Below, piece by piece: positions 18,357 to 27,037 of a stretch of DNA of 64,000 bases. The notes beneath the pieces are model-generated. The model ran no database searches. It was not told where the DNA came from and saw nothing but the letters and a program-made list of their open reading frames with translations. The position numbers and the translations under genes are program-made. This stretch comes from Streptomyces sannanensis (GTDB lineage: Bacteria; Actinomycetota; Actinomycetes; Streptomycetales; Streptomycetaceae), in the NCBI RefSeq assembly GCF_039536205.1, contig NZ_BAAAYL010000001.1, positions 7,254,001-7,318,000 on the forward strand, in the 5' to 3' direction. Position 1 is the stretch's first letter. The number at the start of each line of letters is the position of its first letter.

Positions 18357-20035
18357 CCTTGATCCACCGAGCAATAGCCGGTTCAGGGCTTGGACATGTA
18401 GACGCGGGTGCCCTCTGAGCTGGGATGATGGGACTTCCTACGGTTCCACATCCACAGAGCAAGAGAACACCCGCGAGATGCAATCTTCCCATGCCGCGTC
18501 GGCGGTGTCCGCCGCGTTCGACGACACGAATCTGGTCGCGTATGCCGGGCTGGTCCCGGTGATGCGGCTGGCCGAGCGGTGCGGGCTTGCCCGTCTGGCG
18601 GCGGAGAAGGTGAAGCTGACCGGGGCGAAGAACAGCGCGGGTGCCGCAGCGGACGCCAAGGTCACCAGCATCGTGGCCGGCATGGTCGCAGGCGCGGACA
18701 GCATCGACGACCTGGACGTCCTGCGGCACGGTGCGATGCCGACCCTGTTTGGCGGCATCCGTGCCCCGTCCACGCTCGGCACGTTCCTGCGCGCGTTCAC
18801 CCACGGTCACGCACTCCAGCTCCACGCTGTGCACCGCAGATTCCTGGCCGCACTGGCCACGCACACCCCATTGCTGCCCGGTTCCGGCGAGAAGGCGTTC
18901 ATCGATGTCGACTCCACCCACAAGCGGGTCTACGGACGCGCCAAACAGGGCGCCGAGTACGGCCGGTTCAAGGGCGTCCGCACCCTGCACCCCCTGCTCG
19001 CCACGATCTGCACCCCCCGCTCCCGCCCGGTGATCGCCGGGGTCCGGATGCGCCGCGGCAAGTCCGCCGACTCCCGCGGCGCCCCGAAGTTCGTCAGTGA
19101 AGCCCTGGCCACCGCCGCCGAGGCCGGCTGCACCGGCATGCGCATCCTGCGCGCGGACTCGCAGTTCTACAACGCCGGTGTGATCGCCGCCTGCCGCCGG
19201 GCCGGATCCCACTTCTCGATCACCACCGGCATGAACCCCTCCATCAAACGGGCCGTCCACAGCATCCCCGACCAGGCATGGCAGCAGATCACCTATCCCA
19301 CCGCCGTGCCCGACCCCGAAACCGGCGAGCTCATCTCGGACGCCGAAGTCGCCGAGATACCCGCCTACACCGCGTTCGCCAGCCGCAAGAAGGCGGAGCA
19401 GGTCACGGCCCGGCTGATCGTGCGCCGGGTCCGTGACCTGGCCAAGCCCGCCGTCGTGGGTGAGCAGGGCGAACTGTTCCCGGTCTGGCGCTACCACCCG
19501 TTCATCACCGACAACCCCGCCCAGACCCTGCAAGCCGAGCGGGAACACCGCCACCATGCCGTTGTCGAACAAGTCATCGCGGACAGCAAGGCCTCAGCCC
19601 TGGCCCACCTGCCCTCCGGACACTTCAACGCCAACGCGGCCTGGCTCACCCTGTGGGCCGTGACCTACAACCTGCTGCGGGCCACCGGCGCACTGACCTC
19701 CGCCTTCCACGCCAAGGCCACCACCGCCACCCTCCGCGCCCACCTGGTCCACGTCCCCGCCAGGATCGCCCGCTCAGCGCGACGCATCACCCTGCACCTG
19801 CCCCACAACTGGCCCTGGCAGCACGCCTGGACACACCTCTTCGACACCGTCCACGGACCAGCCGGCTGACACGAACCGCCCCTGCCCACCCCGCCCGCCA
19901 GGGCCCAACCGGAACCGAACACGTGGAAACGCTGGGCAGACCAGCAGCTACACGCTGCCCAAGCCCAACGACCATCCCGAAACGGGCTCAGGATCAGTCA
20001 GAAGACCACTTTCAGACCACGTCGGTGGATCAAGG
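18357..20035 (+). mobile_element. IS1380-family insertion sequence
   Basis: The 1679-bp element has 14-bp perfect terminal inverted repeats, CCTTGATCCACCGA at the left and TCGGTGGATCAAGG at the right. It is flanked by the direct duplication CTTAG (18352-18356 and 20036-20040). It carries one intact transposase and interrupts the sacsin-like gene cleanly. Confidence 0.92.
18478..19869 (+). CDS. IS1380-family transposase
   Basis: ATG at 18478 gives a 463-residue protein, normal for the family. Features include the RLAERCGLARLAAEKVKL N-terminal helices, the first catalytic Asp in FIDVDSTHKRVYG, a second in ILRADSQFYNAGV, and the ASALAHLPSGHFNANAAWLT segment with NAAW typical of IS1380 transposases. 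It appears intact. The upstream frame is open from the interrupted ATPase, so a readthrough fusion to the host protein is possible. Confidence 0.92.
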   Translation: MQSSHAASAVSAAFDDTNLVAYAGLVPVMRLAERCGLARLAAEKVKLTGAKNSAGAAADAKVTSIVAGMVAGADSIDDLDVLRHGAMPTLFGGIRAPSTLGTFLRAFTHGHALQLHAVHRRFLAALATHTPLLPGSGEKAFIDVDSTHKRVYGRAKQGAEYGRFKGVRTLHPLLATICTPRSRPVIAGVRMRRGKSADSRGAPKFVSEALATAAEAGCTGMRILRADSQFYNAGVIAACRRAGSHFSITTGMNPSIKRAVHSIPDQAWQQITYPTAVPDPETGELISDAEVAEIPAYTAFASRKKAEQVTARLIVRRVRDLAKPAVVGEQGELFPVWRYHPFITDNPAQTLQAEREHRHHAVVEQVIADSKASALAHLPSGHFNANAAWLTLWAVTYNLLRATGALTSAFHAKATTATLRAHLVHVPARIARSARRITLHLPHNWPWQHAWTHLFDTVHGPAG

Positions 20036-20884
20036 CTTAGGGCTCGCGGTCACTGGCCCCAAGACATGCCTCTGTCGGACCGGCGCGCGGACCTCGGACT
20101 GGCCGCGACACGTCCCCTGGAGCCCGCGGGGAGCACCGGCGGAGCCACGGGCGGGTGCGGACCCGGTGGGTCCGCACCCGGCCCCCATGTAATGCTGAAC
20201 GGCAGGCCCGTGTCGGCCCGGCCCGACGACCTGGCGGCGCTCGCCCGCGAGGTGGCCGCAGACCTCACGCCTAAGCAGCGGGCCACCTCGGCTACGTCCG
20301 CCACGGCGCTCGCGCCCCGCATTCCGCAGCCACGCACCTCCTCGTCGTCCGGTGCAAGGTCGCACAGCGGTTCGTACCAGGTCCCCGCGAGCGACCAAGA
20401 CCGGACATTGGCCGTGGGCCTTGCGGGGGAGGCGGCGGTGGCCGCGTGGCTGCAAGAGCAGTTCGGGGTCGAACCACAGGACTCATGGAAGTCCGGCCTG
20501 CGAGTCCACGGGCTCGCCGGCGCGCAGCCGGGGGACGACCGGCTCGGCTACGACTTCCTCATCCACGACGGCGACGCGACCTACCTCTACGAGGTCAAGG
20601 CATCCACCGGCCACAGCGGCGAGATCATCCTCGGCGAATCCGAGGTTCGACGCGCTTCTCGCCTGAAGCCGGACGAGACGTACTTCATCGTGTACGTCTC
20701 TCACGTCCTCGACCGCGACCGCCGCAACATCACCGTCCTGCCCAACCCATTCGGCGCCCCCGACCTCGCTGGCTACGAACTGGTCAGCACCCAGCTGAGG
20801 CTCCGATTCAACCTCGGCTGAATCAACAAGTGCGCGCCCGGCTGGCCGTGGGACGACGGAGGTGGCCCGCTCCATCCAGGCGTG

Positions 20885-21294
20885 CCCGCCTTCGGTCTAC
20901 TTTGCCGCCGAGTTCCTCGAACACCTCGTAGTGCAGAGCCTTCCTTCCTGGCCGGCTCGAGCCGCGGATCCTTGGGGCGCGCGTGTGGCCCGGTGCCCTT
21001 CGCGAACAAGAACAGCGCCATCAGCCGTCCGGGCCTGCTCTCCAAGTCCGGCCGTCGCTCGCTCCACACACGTTCCACAATGGCCGGGACGGCGAGGGAA
21101 TGGCCCCGTAGCGTTGCCGCGTCCAGCCCTCGTGGCACTATGCCCCGGTCCTCCCAGTCGATCCTGTAGAACTCCGGGCCGGTCACGTTCGCCCACGTCA
21201 GGTCGGCATGGGCCGGCCGCCACTCCTCCACCGTCGTGTCGGTCACCTCGGGAAAGACCTCCTGGTCCCTTGGGGCCGATGGGGGTGCAAGCAT
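20885..21294 (-). pseudogene. Aminoglycoside phosphotransferase-like kinase remnant
   Basis: The minus strand reads EEWRPAHADLTWANVTGPEF, with the H-x-D-L-x(3)-N catalytic loop of the APH/protein-kinase fold, then YRIDWEDRG, the metal-binding D position. The frame then shifts near 20945: a one-base change in GGAAGGAAGG would restore EPARKEALHYEVFEELGGK. The N-lobe is absent. It is a fragment of a phosphotransferase-fold protein, not a working gene. Confidence 0.55.
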
Positions 21295-21472
21295 GCGAAT
21301 TCAGTGGAGAGCAGCGCCTGCTCCGAGCTGTCGAGGCGGAAAGTCCACCGAATCCAGACATCTGCCGTTCCGCTGGGGCAGATGCTTCGGAGCGGGCATG
21401 GCGTCGGGAATGACAGCGGTGCGTGCGGCTCGCTGCTGGGCTCGGCTCTCGTGCACCCTAAGCCTGAGTACA

Positions 21473-21485
21473 TTGACAGAGTCAA
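21473..21485. promoter_or_regulatory. Perfect palindrome upstream of the methylase gene
   Basis: TTGACAGAGTCAA is a perfect TTGAC/GTCAA palindrome with a 3-bp centre, about 90 bp before the methylase ATG. It could be an operator. It also contains a TTGACA-like -35 sequence, but no -10 element is found at the right distance. Confidence 0.4.
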
Positions 21486-21573
21486 CGCGTAGGCTTCGGT
21501 CGCCGGCTGCGCCATGCCTCGGGTGCATCGTTGCCTGCCATATCCAGCTAGACCATCCCTGAAACGAGAGACC

Positions 21574-23577
21574 ATGGAGCAGCACGATGAACCGGTCACG
21601 CTCAGCCTTGCAGGGATCGCGCGGCTTGCCGGAGTCGGTCGTGCCGCCGTGAGTAACTGGAGGCGGCGGCACAGCGACTTCCCCAAGCCGGTCGGCGGCA
21701 CTGACGCCAGCCCCATGTTCTCCCTGGCGGATGCGGAATCCTGGCTTCTACGACACGGCAAGATCGACGAGTCCTCCAGTGGCTGGGACCGTCTCTGGCC
21801 GCGGATCGAGGACCTCGGTGACCGGGGCGGGATGGCTCATCTACTGGCCTCGGCGGGGGAGCGCCTGGCGATCCCGGCGATGAACCCGCCGCGCGGAGCC
21901 CCGGAACCCAGCGCTGCCGACCGGAAGCTGGCGGACGAGGTCGTGCGGCTGGCCCTTCGTCAGTCGTCGAAGGAAGCCTTCGCCGTGCTGCTGGATCGTT
22001 GGCACGCCGTCCACGTACGTCAGTTGATCGTCACTCCCCGCCAACTGGCCGACACCATGGTGGCTCTGGCGGCCGAACTCCGTGACGACACTGCGCCGGT
22101 GCGTCGGGTGCTGGACCCTGCGTGCGGAATGGGTTCGCTCCTGGCTGCGTCCGGTCGGCGATGGTCGGGGCAGGTACCTCCGCCTGCGCTGGCAGGTGTC
22201 GACAACGATGTTGCTGTGGCTCGCCTGACCCGAGCCAGACTGGCTCTGGAGTTCCCGGGCTGCGAGCGTCACGTGCAGTCTGGGGACACACTGCTTGATG
22301 CCCCCCTGCGGCACGCCTCTCGCGCAGACGTGGTTCTGAGCTATCCACCGTCCAACGAGCGTTCCTGGGGGCACGACGAACTGGCGACCGATCCTCGCTG
22401 GACGTATGGCACGCCACCACGGACCGAGCCTGAGCTGGCGTGGGTGCAGCACTGTCTGTCCGTGCTGGAACCTGGGGGAGTAGCAGTGCTGGTCCTACCA
22501 CCGGGTGTCGCTTCGCGCCGGGCCGGACGGCGAATTCGGGCGGGGTTGGTACGCACCGGAGCCGTGCGAGCCGTAGTCGCGCTGCCGCCCGGGAGCGCGC
22601 CGCCGCATGGGGTGGGATTGCATCTGTGGCTGCTGGCGACGCCCCGTGAACATTCCGCGGATGAGGTGACCTTCGTCGACGCTGCGGACTGCCGGACGAC
22701 CGCGATCACCGGTCGCGGCATGGCCGTCGACTGGGACGGTCTGCGTGAGCGCACCGTGGCGGCCCTGCGTGGCAGTGACCTACTTGGCGTCACACGGGTG
22801 CCGACCGCGGAACTGCTTAGTGACGGGACCGACCTGACGCCCTCTCGCCGTACCGTGACCGAGCGGTCCGTGGGGCCGGTGGAACTGCGCCGCGCCTGGA
22901 CCGGCTGGGACAGGGCCCTGATGGATATGGACGATGCGGCCAAGGCAGTACGCGAACACGAGGCGAGTGCCGCAGCGCCGGACGACTTCAGCTACATCTT
23001 CGTAGGTGATCTGGAGCGTTCCGGTGCTCTCGAGGTGATGCCCGGCAAGGTTCTCGCTGACGATCTGATCCAGCAGGGAGAGCAGGCCGAGGATGCTCTG
23101 CCCGTCATCACCCCATGGGCCGTACGGGGTGAGGAGCCATGGGTTGCCGCGGCGCAGGCCACCGAGTTGGAGGCTGAGGGACAGGGGGTTCTGACGTCCT
23201 TCGGCGATGTCGTGGTCGTGACCGCGGCCGGCGGATTCGACGTCTGGGTCGAGACGGCCGGACCGCGACTGCTCGGTGCCCACACCGTCCGGCTGCGGAC
23301 CGACCCTGCGCTGCTCGACCCGTTCTTCCTCGCCGCGTGTCTGAGCGCGCCAGGCAACGACCAGCGGGCAGGGACGCGTGCCTCCTCTTCCTCTCGCGTC
23401 GACGTGCGCCGACTCCGCGTCCTGCGCGCGCCGGCGACGCAGCAGCGGCGGATCGGGGAGGTCCACCGCCGACTCGTCCGGTTCCGGGAGGCGGTGGCCG
23501 ACCTGGGCAGGCACGGTGATGCGCTCTCAGCCATGTTGTCGGGGCTGCTGGCCCAGGGCAGGCTGACGGAGGAGTGA
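21574..23577 (+). CDS. N6-adenine DNA methylase-like protein with N-terminal HTH
   Basis: ATG at 21574 follows GAGAG and gives 667 residues. Residues about 8-60 form a helix-turn-helix (AGIARLAGVGRAAVSNWRRR, then FPKPVG). Residues about 145-430 are a type I-like N6-methylase domain with SAM motif I VLDPACGMGSLLAA. Motif IV, normally NPPY/F, reads LSYPPSNERSWG: the Asn and the aromatic residue are both replaced, so methyl transfer is doubtful. The C-terminal 200 residues resemble a specificity/target-recognition part with a coiled end. It ends 47 bp before the convergent kinase gene. It may act as a DNA-binding or modification-sensing protein rather than a methylase. Confidence 0.8.
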   Translation: MEQHDEPVTLSLAGIARLAGVGRAAVSNWRRRHSDFPKPVGGTDASPMFSLADAESWLLRHGKIDESSSGWDRLWPRIEDLGDRGGMAHLLASAGERLAIPAMNPPRGAPEPSAADRKLADEVVRLALRQSSKEAFAVLLDRWHAVHVRQLIVTPRQLADTMVALAAELRDDTAPVRRVLDPACGMGSLLAASGRRWSGQVPPPALAGVDNDVAVARLTRARLALEFPGCERHVQSGDTLLDAPLRHASRADVVLSYPPSNERSWGHDELATDPRWTYGTPPRTEPELAWVQHCLSVLEPGGVAVLVLPPGVASRRAGRRIRAGLVRTGAVRAVVALPPGSAPPHGVGLHLWLLATPREHSADEVTFVDAADCRTTAITGRGMAVDWDGLRERTVAALRGSDLLGVTRVPTAELLSDGTDLTPSRRTVTERSVGPVELRRAWTGWDRALMDMDDAAKAVREHEASAAAPDDFSYIFVGDLERSGALEVMPGKVLADDLIQQGEQAEDALPVITPWAVRGEEPWVAAAQATELEAEGQGVLTSFGDVVVVTAAGGFDVWVETAGPRLLGAHTVRLRTDPALLDPFFLAACLSAPGNDQRAGTRASSSSRVDVRRLRVLRAPATQQRRIGEVHRRLVRFREAVADLGRHGDALSAMLSGLLAQGRLTEE

Positions 23578-23624
23578 GGGGCCGGGCCCAGGCAGAGGCA
23601 GGGCCCCGGTTTCCGCGGAGTTCC

Positions 23625-25175
23625 TCAAGCTGGCCCTGGCAGGCGATCCAGCAGCTTGCGGATTGCCTCGGGCAGCGCCGGGGACACTTCACCTTGCCTC
23701 GCGTCCAGAACAAGTTCCTTCACTTCGACTCCTACTTCTCGGCAGAATTCCACGGTCTGGCGGGATGGTCCTGGCCCGGGCCAGAACGCGAGTTCCTCGG
23801 CCAGCTCCAGCCAAGTGTCGGCCACCGCCTGGACCGGGCTCCCTTCCGCGGTCATCACCTGGACCGCGACGAGCCGTGCCCGTGCTCGCAGTTCACCGGC
23901 ATCCGTGCCGGCCGATGCGTCCGCGAGCCGCCTGGCGACATCCCGGCAGATGCGGCCCGCGGAGGCAGTCTCTCCGCGCAGCATCTGAGCACGGGCCACG
24001 ACGAGGCGCGCGCTTTGCACTTCGCGGACCGCCCCAGGGAGGCACTGCTCGGCGCGCAGCAGCATGGCGGTCAACTCGTCGACGGCCTTGTCCGGTTCGC
24101 CGCGTTCGATTTCGATCTCGGCCTCGGCGCACAGATTTCGGAGCGCGGACCGGGTGGGACCGCCGACGGGTCGGCGATGCACCCGAGGGCGGCGCGGACC
24201 CGTCGGCGCTGCTTCCGAGAGCGGGGCCGCAGCGGTCCCCGGGGTGCGATGGGGCAGGGTCGGGTCCGGGTCGAGGGCGGGGCGTGGAGAGGAGTCGCCC
24301 GGCGAGGGCAGCAGGGGCCGCCAGATCTCAAGTGCCAGTTCCAGAGGCGGCCGATCGGCGGGCGACTTGGCGAGCATACGGTCCGTGATGTCCACGATCT
24401 CGGACGGCAGGCCGGGGACGTCGTCGCTGAGCAGCGGCGGCCGCTCCTCGCAGTGCAGGCGGGCCAAGTCGTAGTCGGAGTGGCCGGCCTCGAAGACCAG
24501 CCGTCCAGTTACCATCTGGAACGCGATGCAGGCGACACTGTAGAGGTCGGCCTCCGGGCCCGGGTTCCGTTCGCCGCGGTGGATCTCCGGAGCCATGTAG
24601 CCGATCGTGCCGGGCGTCCGTCCGTTGGTGTACCGGGTGGCCGCCGGATCTTTCGGCAGGGCGATGCCGAAGTCGGTGAGGTATACGACGCCGTCGCGTC
24701 GGGCCAGCAGGATGTTGGCTGGCTTGACGTCCCGGTGTACCACGCCCGCGCCGTGCACCCGACCGAGCACTTCCAGCAGCGGGACGATCACACACGCCGC
24801 AGCCGACAGGGTGGGTCGGTTCCGGGTGAGAAAAGCATGCAGGTCATCGCCGTCGACGTACTCTGTGACGAGGTACGGGCGCGGCGGGGAGAGATCGGCG
24901 TGGACGAAGGCTGGCACGCCCCGGCCACCGAAGCGTTGGTGCATTTCGCACTCGCGGTCGAAACGCCGTAGCTCTTGTGGGGTGGGAGTCCGGTACCCGC
25001 GCAGGGTGGCCTCCGGATCTCGAGGCCACAGGAACTTCACCGCGACCGCCCGCTCGGCATGCCTGTCGTCGGTCGCCCGATAGACGACCCCCATGCCACC
25101 CCATGCGCCTTCGCCGGCGCGGCTGAATCTGCCCGCGAGCTTCTTCCCCGCCGGCCATGGCTCCACCACACACAC
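23625..25175 (-). CDS. Serine/threonine protein kinase, cytosolic
   Basis: The start is placed at GTG 25175, 8 bp after GGAGAGG; GTG 25169 and 25166 are alternatives. The product is about 516 residues with no membrane segment. All Hanks kinase elements are present: Gly-rich loop GAWGGMGVVYRA, the VAVKFLW lysine, catalytic loop HRDVKPANILL, DFGIA and GYMAPEI. After a Pro-rich linker near residue 310, the last 190 residues are an Ala/Glu/Leu helical domain, possibly TPR-like. It is convergent with the methylase gene and divergent from the pPIWI-RE operon, sharing a 124-bp region with it. That position suggests a regulator of the neighbouring defence genes. Confidence 0.88.
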   Translation of the reverse strand: MCVVEPWPAGKKLAGRFSRAGEGAWGGMGVVYRATDDRHAERAVAVKFLWPRDPEATLRGYRTPTPQELRRFDRECEMHQRFGGRGVPAFVHADLSPPRPYLVTEYVDGDDLHAFLTRNRPTLSAAACVIVPLLEVLGRVHGAGVVHRDVKPANILLARRDGVVYLTDFGIALPKDPAATRYTNGRTPGTIGYMAPEIHRGERNPGPEADLYSVACIAFQMVTGRLVFEAGHSDYDLARLHCEERPPLLSDDVPGLPSEIVDITDRMLAKSPADRPPLELALEIWRPLLPSPGDSSPRPALDPDPTLPHRTPGTAAAPLSEAAPTGPRRPRVHRRPVGGPTRSALRNLCAEAEIEIERGEPDKAVDELTAMLLRAEQCLPGAVREVQSARLVVARAQMLRGETASAGRICRDVARRLADASAGTDAGELRARARLVAVQVMTAEGSPVQAVADTWLELAEELAFWPGPGPSRQTVEFCREVGVEVKELVLDARQGEVSPALPEAIRKLLDRLPGPA

Positions 25176-25299
25176 TCCCTGCCTCTCCTGGCGAACCGTC
25201 AGACAGCAAGCTACAGGAGATTCTTGCGTGCCTTGACTTTGTTCACAGAGCTCTGTCACGGTGATGCCCTCACCGTCGAGACTGCAAGGAGTCGGCACC
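25176..25299. promoter_or_regulatory. Divergent control region between kinase and pPIWI-RE operon
   Basis: This 124-bp region must contain the promoters for the minus-strand kinase and the plus-strand four-gene operon. A CCTTGACTTT at about 25231 resembles a -35 element, but no good -10 follows. A ribosome binding site AAGGAG lies 8 bp before the GTG at 25300. Confidence 0.4.
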
Positions 25300-26982
25300 G
25301 TGCAGCCCTGGGACAACCCTCCCGGTACGGTCGGCGTCGGGCGCCTGGCCCGCATCCCGGTCCGTCATCTGCGCGACGAGGAGCCCGGTTGTCCGATGAA
25401 CCGTGCTCTCAGTGTCCGCCGCGACGTGTTCGCTGCGGAACGGGTTTCGTCCAAGACTCCACGCGAGGAGTTCCCGTTCGCGCTCGTGCAGGAACTGCTC
25501 GATCAACTGGAGTCCGGCGCGGCGCAGAGCATCGAAGAGGCCATGGAGCGGTGTCGCCGGACGCGCTCCCGGTGCCTGCCGCAGCACGTGACCTGGTCGG
25601 CGGCGGCCGCGGAGCGTTACCTCGACGCCCGCCGCAGGGACCAGGAAAGCCGCGACAGCGCCGACGTTCCGCGCACGTTCCGCGCCCCGGACGCATGGAT
25701 CGCGTTTCGCACGCTTGAGGAGCCCGACGAGCGCGGCATCACCGACTACGAGCGCACTGTCTGGGGGAGGCAGTACGTCTCGGACGACGCGACGCTGCGC
25801 GAACTCGTGATTCCCACCAAAGGAGATGCCAAAGAGCGACTCCCGCTGCCCGAACTCGCCGCTGTCGCCTCTGTCCTGTATTACGGGACTCCGGCTCGCA
25901 TCCCATCCTTCGAGCATCACTCCCCAGCTCTCAGGCACCCGGCGCCGCCGCCGCGGCCAGAACGCGTCCGGGTCTACTCCGCCGGCCTTACCGAAGGCCG
26001 GGTCCGTCTTCTGCGCACAACGGAGACCGACGCCTTCGCGGACTGGACCGCTGAAGAGATCATGGACTTGCACGAGCAGCACGTCGTGCCCCGGCTCGGC
26101 CGTGTCCTCGACGGCCGCGATCGCGTCGCCGGTGCCCACTGCGCAGGTTGCAAGGTGTTACCCGAGTGCCCCGTCGTACCGCGGGCGCCCGATCTCCTCG
26201 TGCTCCCACCTCCCACGCGGCCTCGCAAGCGGCGCACGGTATCGGTCAGCGACCTGAGAGCACACCGCGACTGTCCCGCCCGCTACCACCTGACCCGCGT
26301 ACTCAAGCTGCCGGCCTCCGTTCAGGAGAACGAGGCCGTGCGCAGAGGCCGGGCCGTCGACGGCTGGCTCAACGCCCGGCACACCTCGGCGGACGCCTCG
26401 CCGTGCCGCGAGGTGCCCCTACCCGCACACCTGCCCGGCCTCACGGACGATGAGCTGGCCCCCGCCCTCGGCATGCTCCGGGCCCACCAGGCCAGGTGCC
26501 CGCTCGACAATCCGGCGGCGACGCGGTTCCGCCCGCAGCATCGAGTGATGGCCCACGACCCGCAGTCCGACGTCGTGGTCATCGCCTCGTGCGATCTGGT
26601 CTACGAGGAACGCGGCGGCGTCGTCGTCCGCGAGACCAAGACCAGCGCGTTTCCACCAGGCGGCCGGTCCGTTCTGCTGGAGAAGCATCCGCAGCTCGCC
26701 CTCTCGTTACTGCTTCTGGCGGGCGGCGTGCTCGGCGGCGATTCGCGACGATCCCGCGTGGAACTGGAGATCCTGCGCCCGGACGGGGTGTCCCTTGAAG
26801 AGTTCGATCCGGGCGATGAGGCCACGGTCGAGCACGCCCGTACCGTCCTTGCCTCGTACACCGTGCCTTGGTCCGCCGAGACCCGCTACGACGCGGTGCC
26901 CCGGCCCGGTTACGACTGCACAGGCTGCGAGGCGCTGTCCTGGTGTGCCACTGGTAAAGAGCGCGTGGCTGCCGCAGGTTGA
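25300..26982 (+). CDS. PD-(D/E)XK nuclease, Cas4/AddB-like with Fe-S type cysteines
   Basis: GTG 25300 is chosen because AAGGAG lies 8 bp upstream; GTG 25261 or ATG 25264 would lengthen it. The product is about 560 residues. The C-terminal half (about 315-560) is RecB-like: SVSDLRAHRDCPARYHL, a central Asp in IASCDLVYE, then VVVRETKTSA with the E-x-K pair. Cys in CPARY and the terminal CTGCEALSWC (C-x2-C-x5-C) match the four-cysteine Fe-S pattern of Cas4/AddB nucleases. The N-terminal half ends with a similar HCAGCKVLPEC, hinting at a duplicated, inactive first copy. It is the first gene of a tightly packed pPIWI-RE operon and probably processes DNA ends. Confidence 0.78.
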   Translation: MQPWDNPPGTVGVGRLARIPVRHLRDEEPGCPMNRALSVRRDVFAAERVSSKTPREEFPFALVQELLDQLESGAAQSIEEAMERCRRTRSRCLPQHVTWSAAAAERYLDARRRDQESRDSADVPRTFRAPDAWIAFRTLEEPDERGITDYERTVWGRQYVSDDATLRELVIPTKGDAKERLPLPELAAVASVLYYGTPARIPSFEHHSPALRHPAPPPRPERVRVYSAGLTEGRVRLLRTTETDAFADWTAEEIMDLHEQHVVPRLGRVLDGRDRVAGAHCAGCKVLPECPVVPRAPDLLVLPPPTRPRKRRTVSVSDLRAHRDCPARYHLTRVLKLPASVQENEAVRRGRAVDGWLNARHTSADASPCREVPLPAHLPGLTDDELAPALGMLRAHQARCPLDNPAATRFRPQHRVMAHDPQSDVVVIASCDLVYEERGGVVVRETKTSAFPPGGRSVLLEKHPQLALSLLLLAGGVLGGDSRRSRVELEILRPDGVSLEEFDPGDEATVEHARTVLASYTVPWSAETRYDAVPRPGYDCTGCEALSWCATGKERVAAAG

Positions 26983-27037
26983 GGGAATTTCCGTTGTTTC
27001 CGTCATGTCGCTCGTCGCACCACCTGGAGTGGAAACC

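Larger units (their letters stand above)
13804..20821 (+). pseudogene. Sacsin-type HSP90-fold ATPase with C-terminal DUF3883 nuclease-like domain, split by IS1380
   Basis: The gene starts at ATG 13804 (MAAGGWRPSAERARQRRSAA) and is interrupted at 18357-20035. Removing the IS and one copy of the 5-bp CTTAG duplication joins VKALTAWL to RARGHWPQDMPLSDRRADLG in frame, restoring about 1777 residues. Residues about 66-76, LIELLQNAHDA, and about 130-140, GIGHKGVGFKS, are the GHKL Asn and Gly motifs of sacsin/HSP90-like ATPases. The restored C-terminus has a DUF3883-type module with GYDFLIHDGDATYLYEVKAS, where the Asp and the E-V-K resemble a PD-(D/E)XK core. A large ATPase plus nuclease-like tail beside a methylase suggests a defence effector. 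As sequenced, the gene should give only a truncated ATPase fused in frame into the transposase. Confidence 0.8.

Noticed and set aside
21574..25175. BREX type 2 / Pgl system suggested by a methylase plus a Ser/Thr kinase
   Set aside because: No PglZ alkaline-phosphatase-type gene and no PglY-like ATPase are present, and the methylase is small with a degenerate motif IV.
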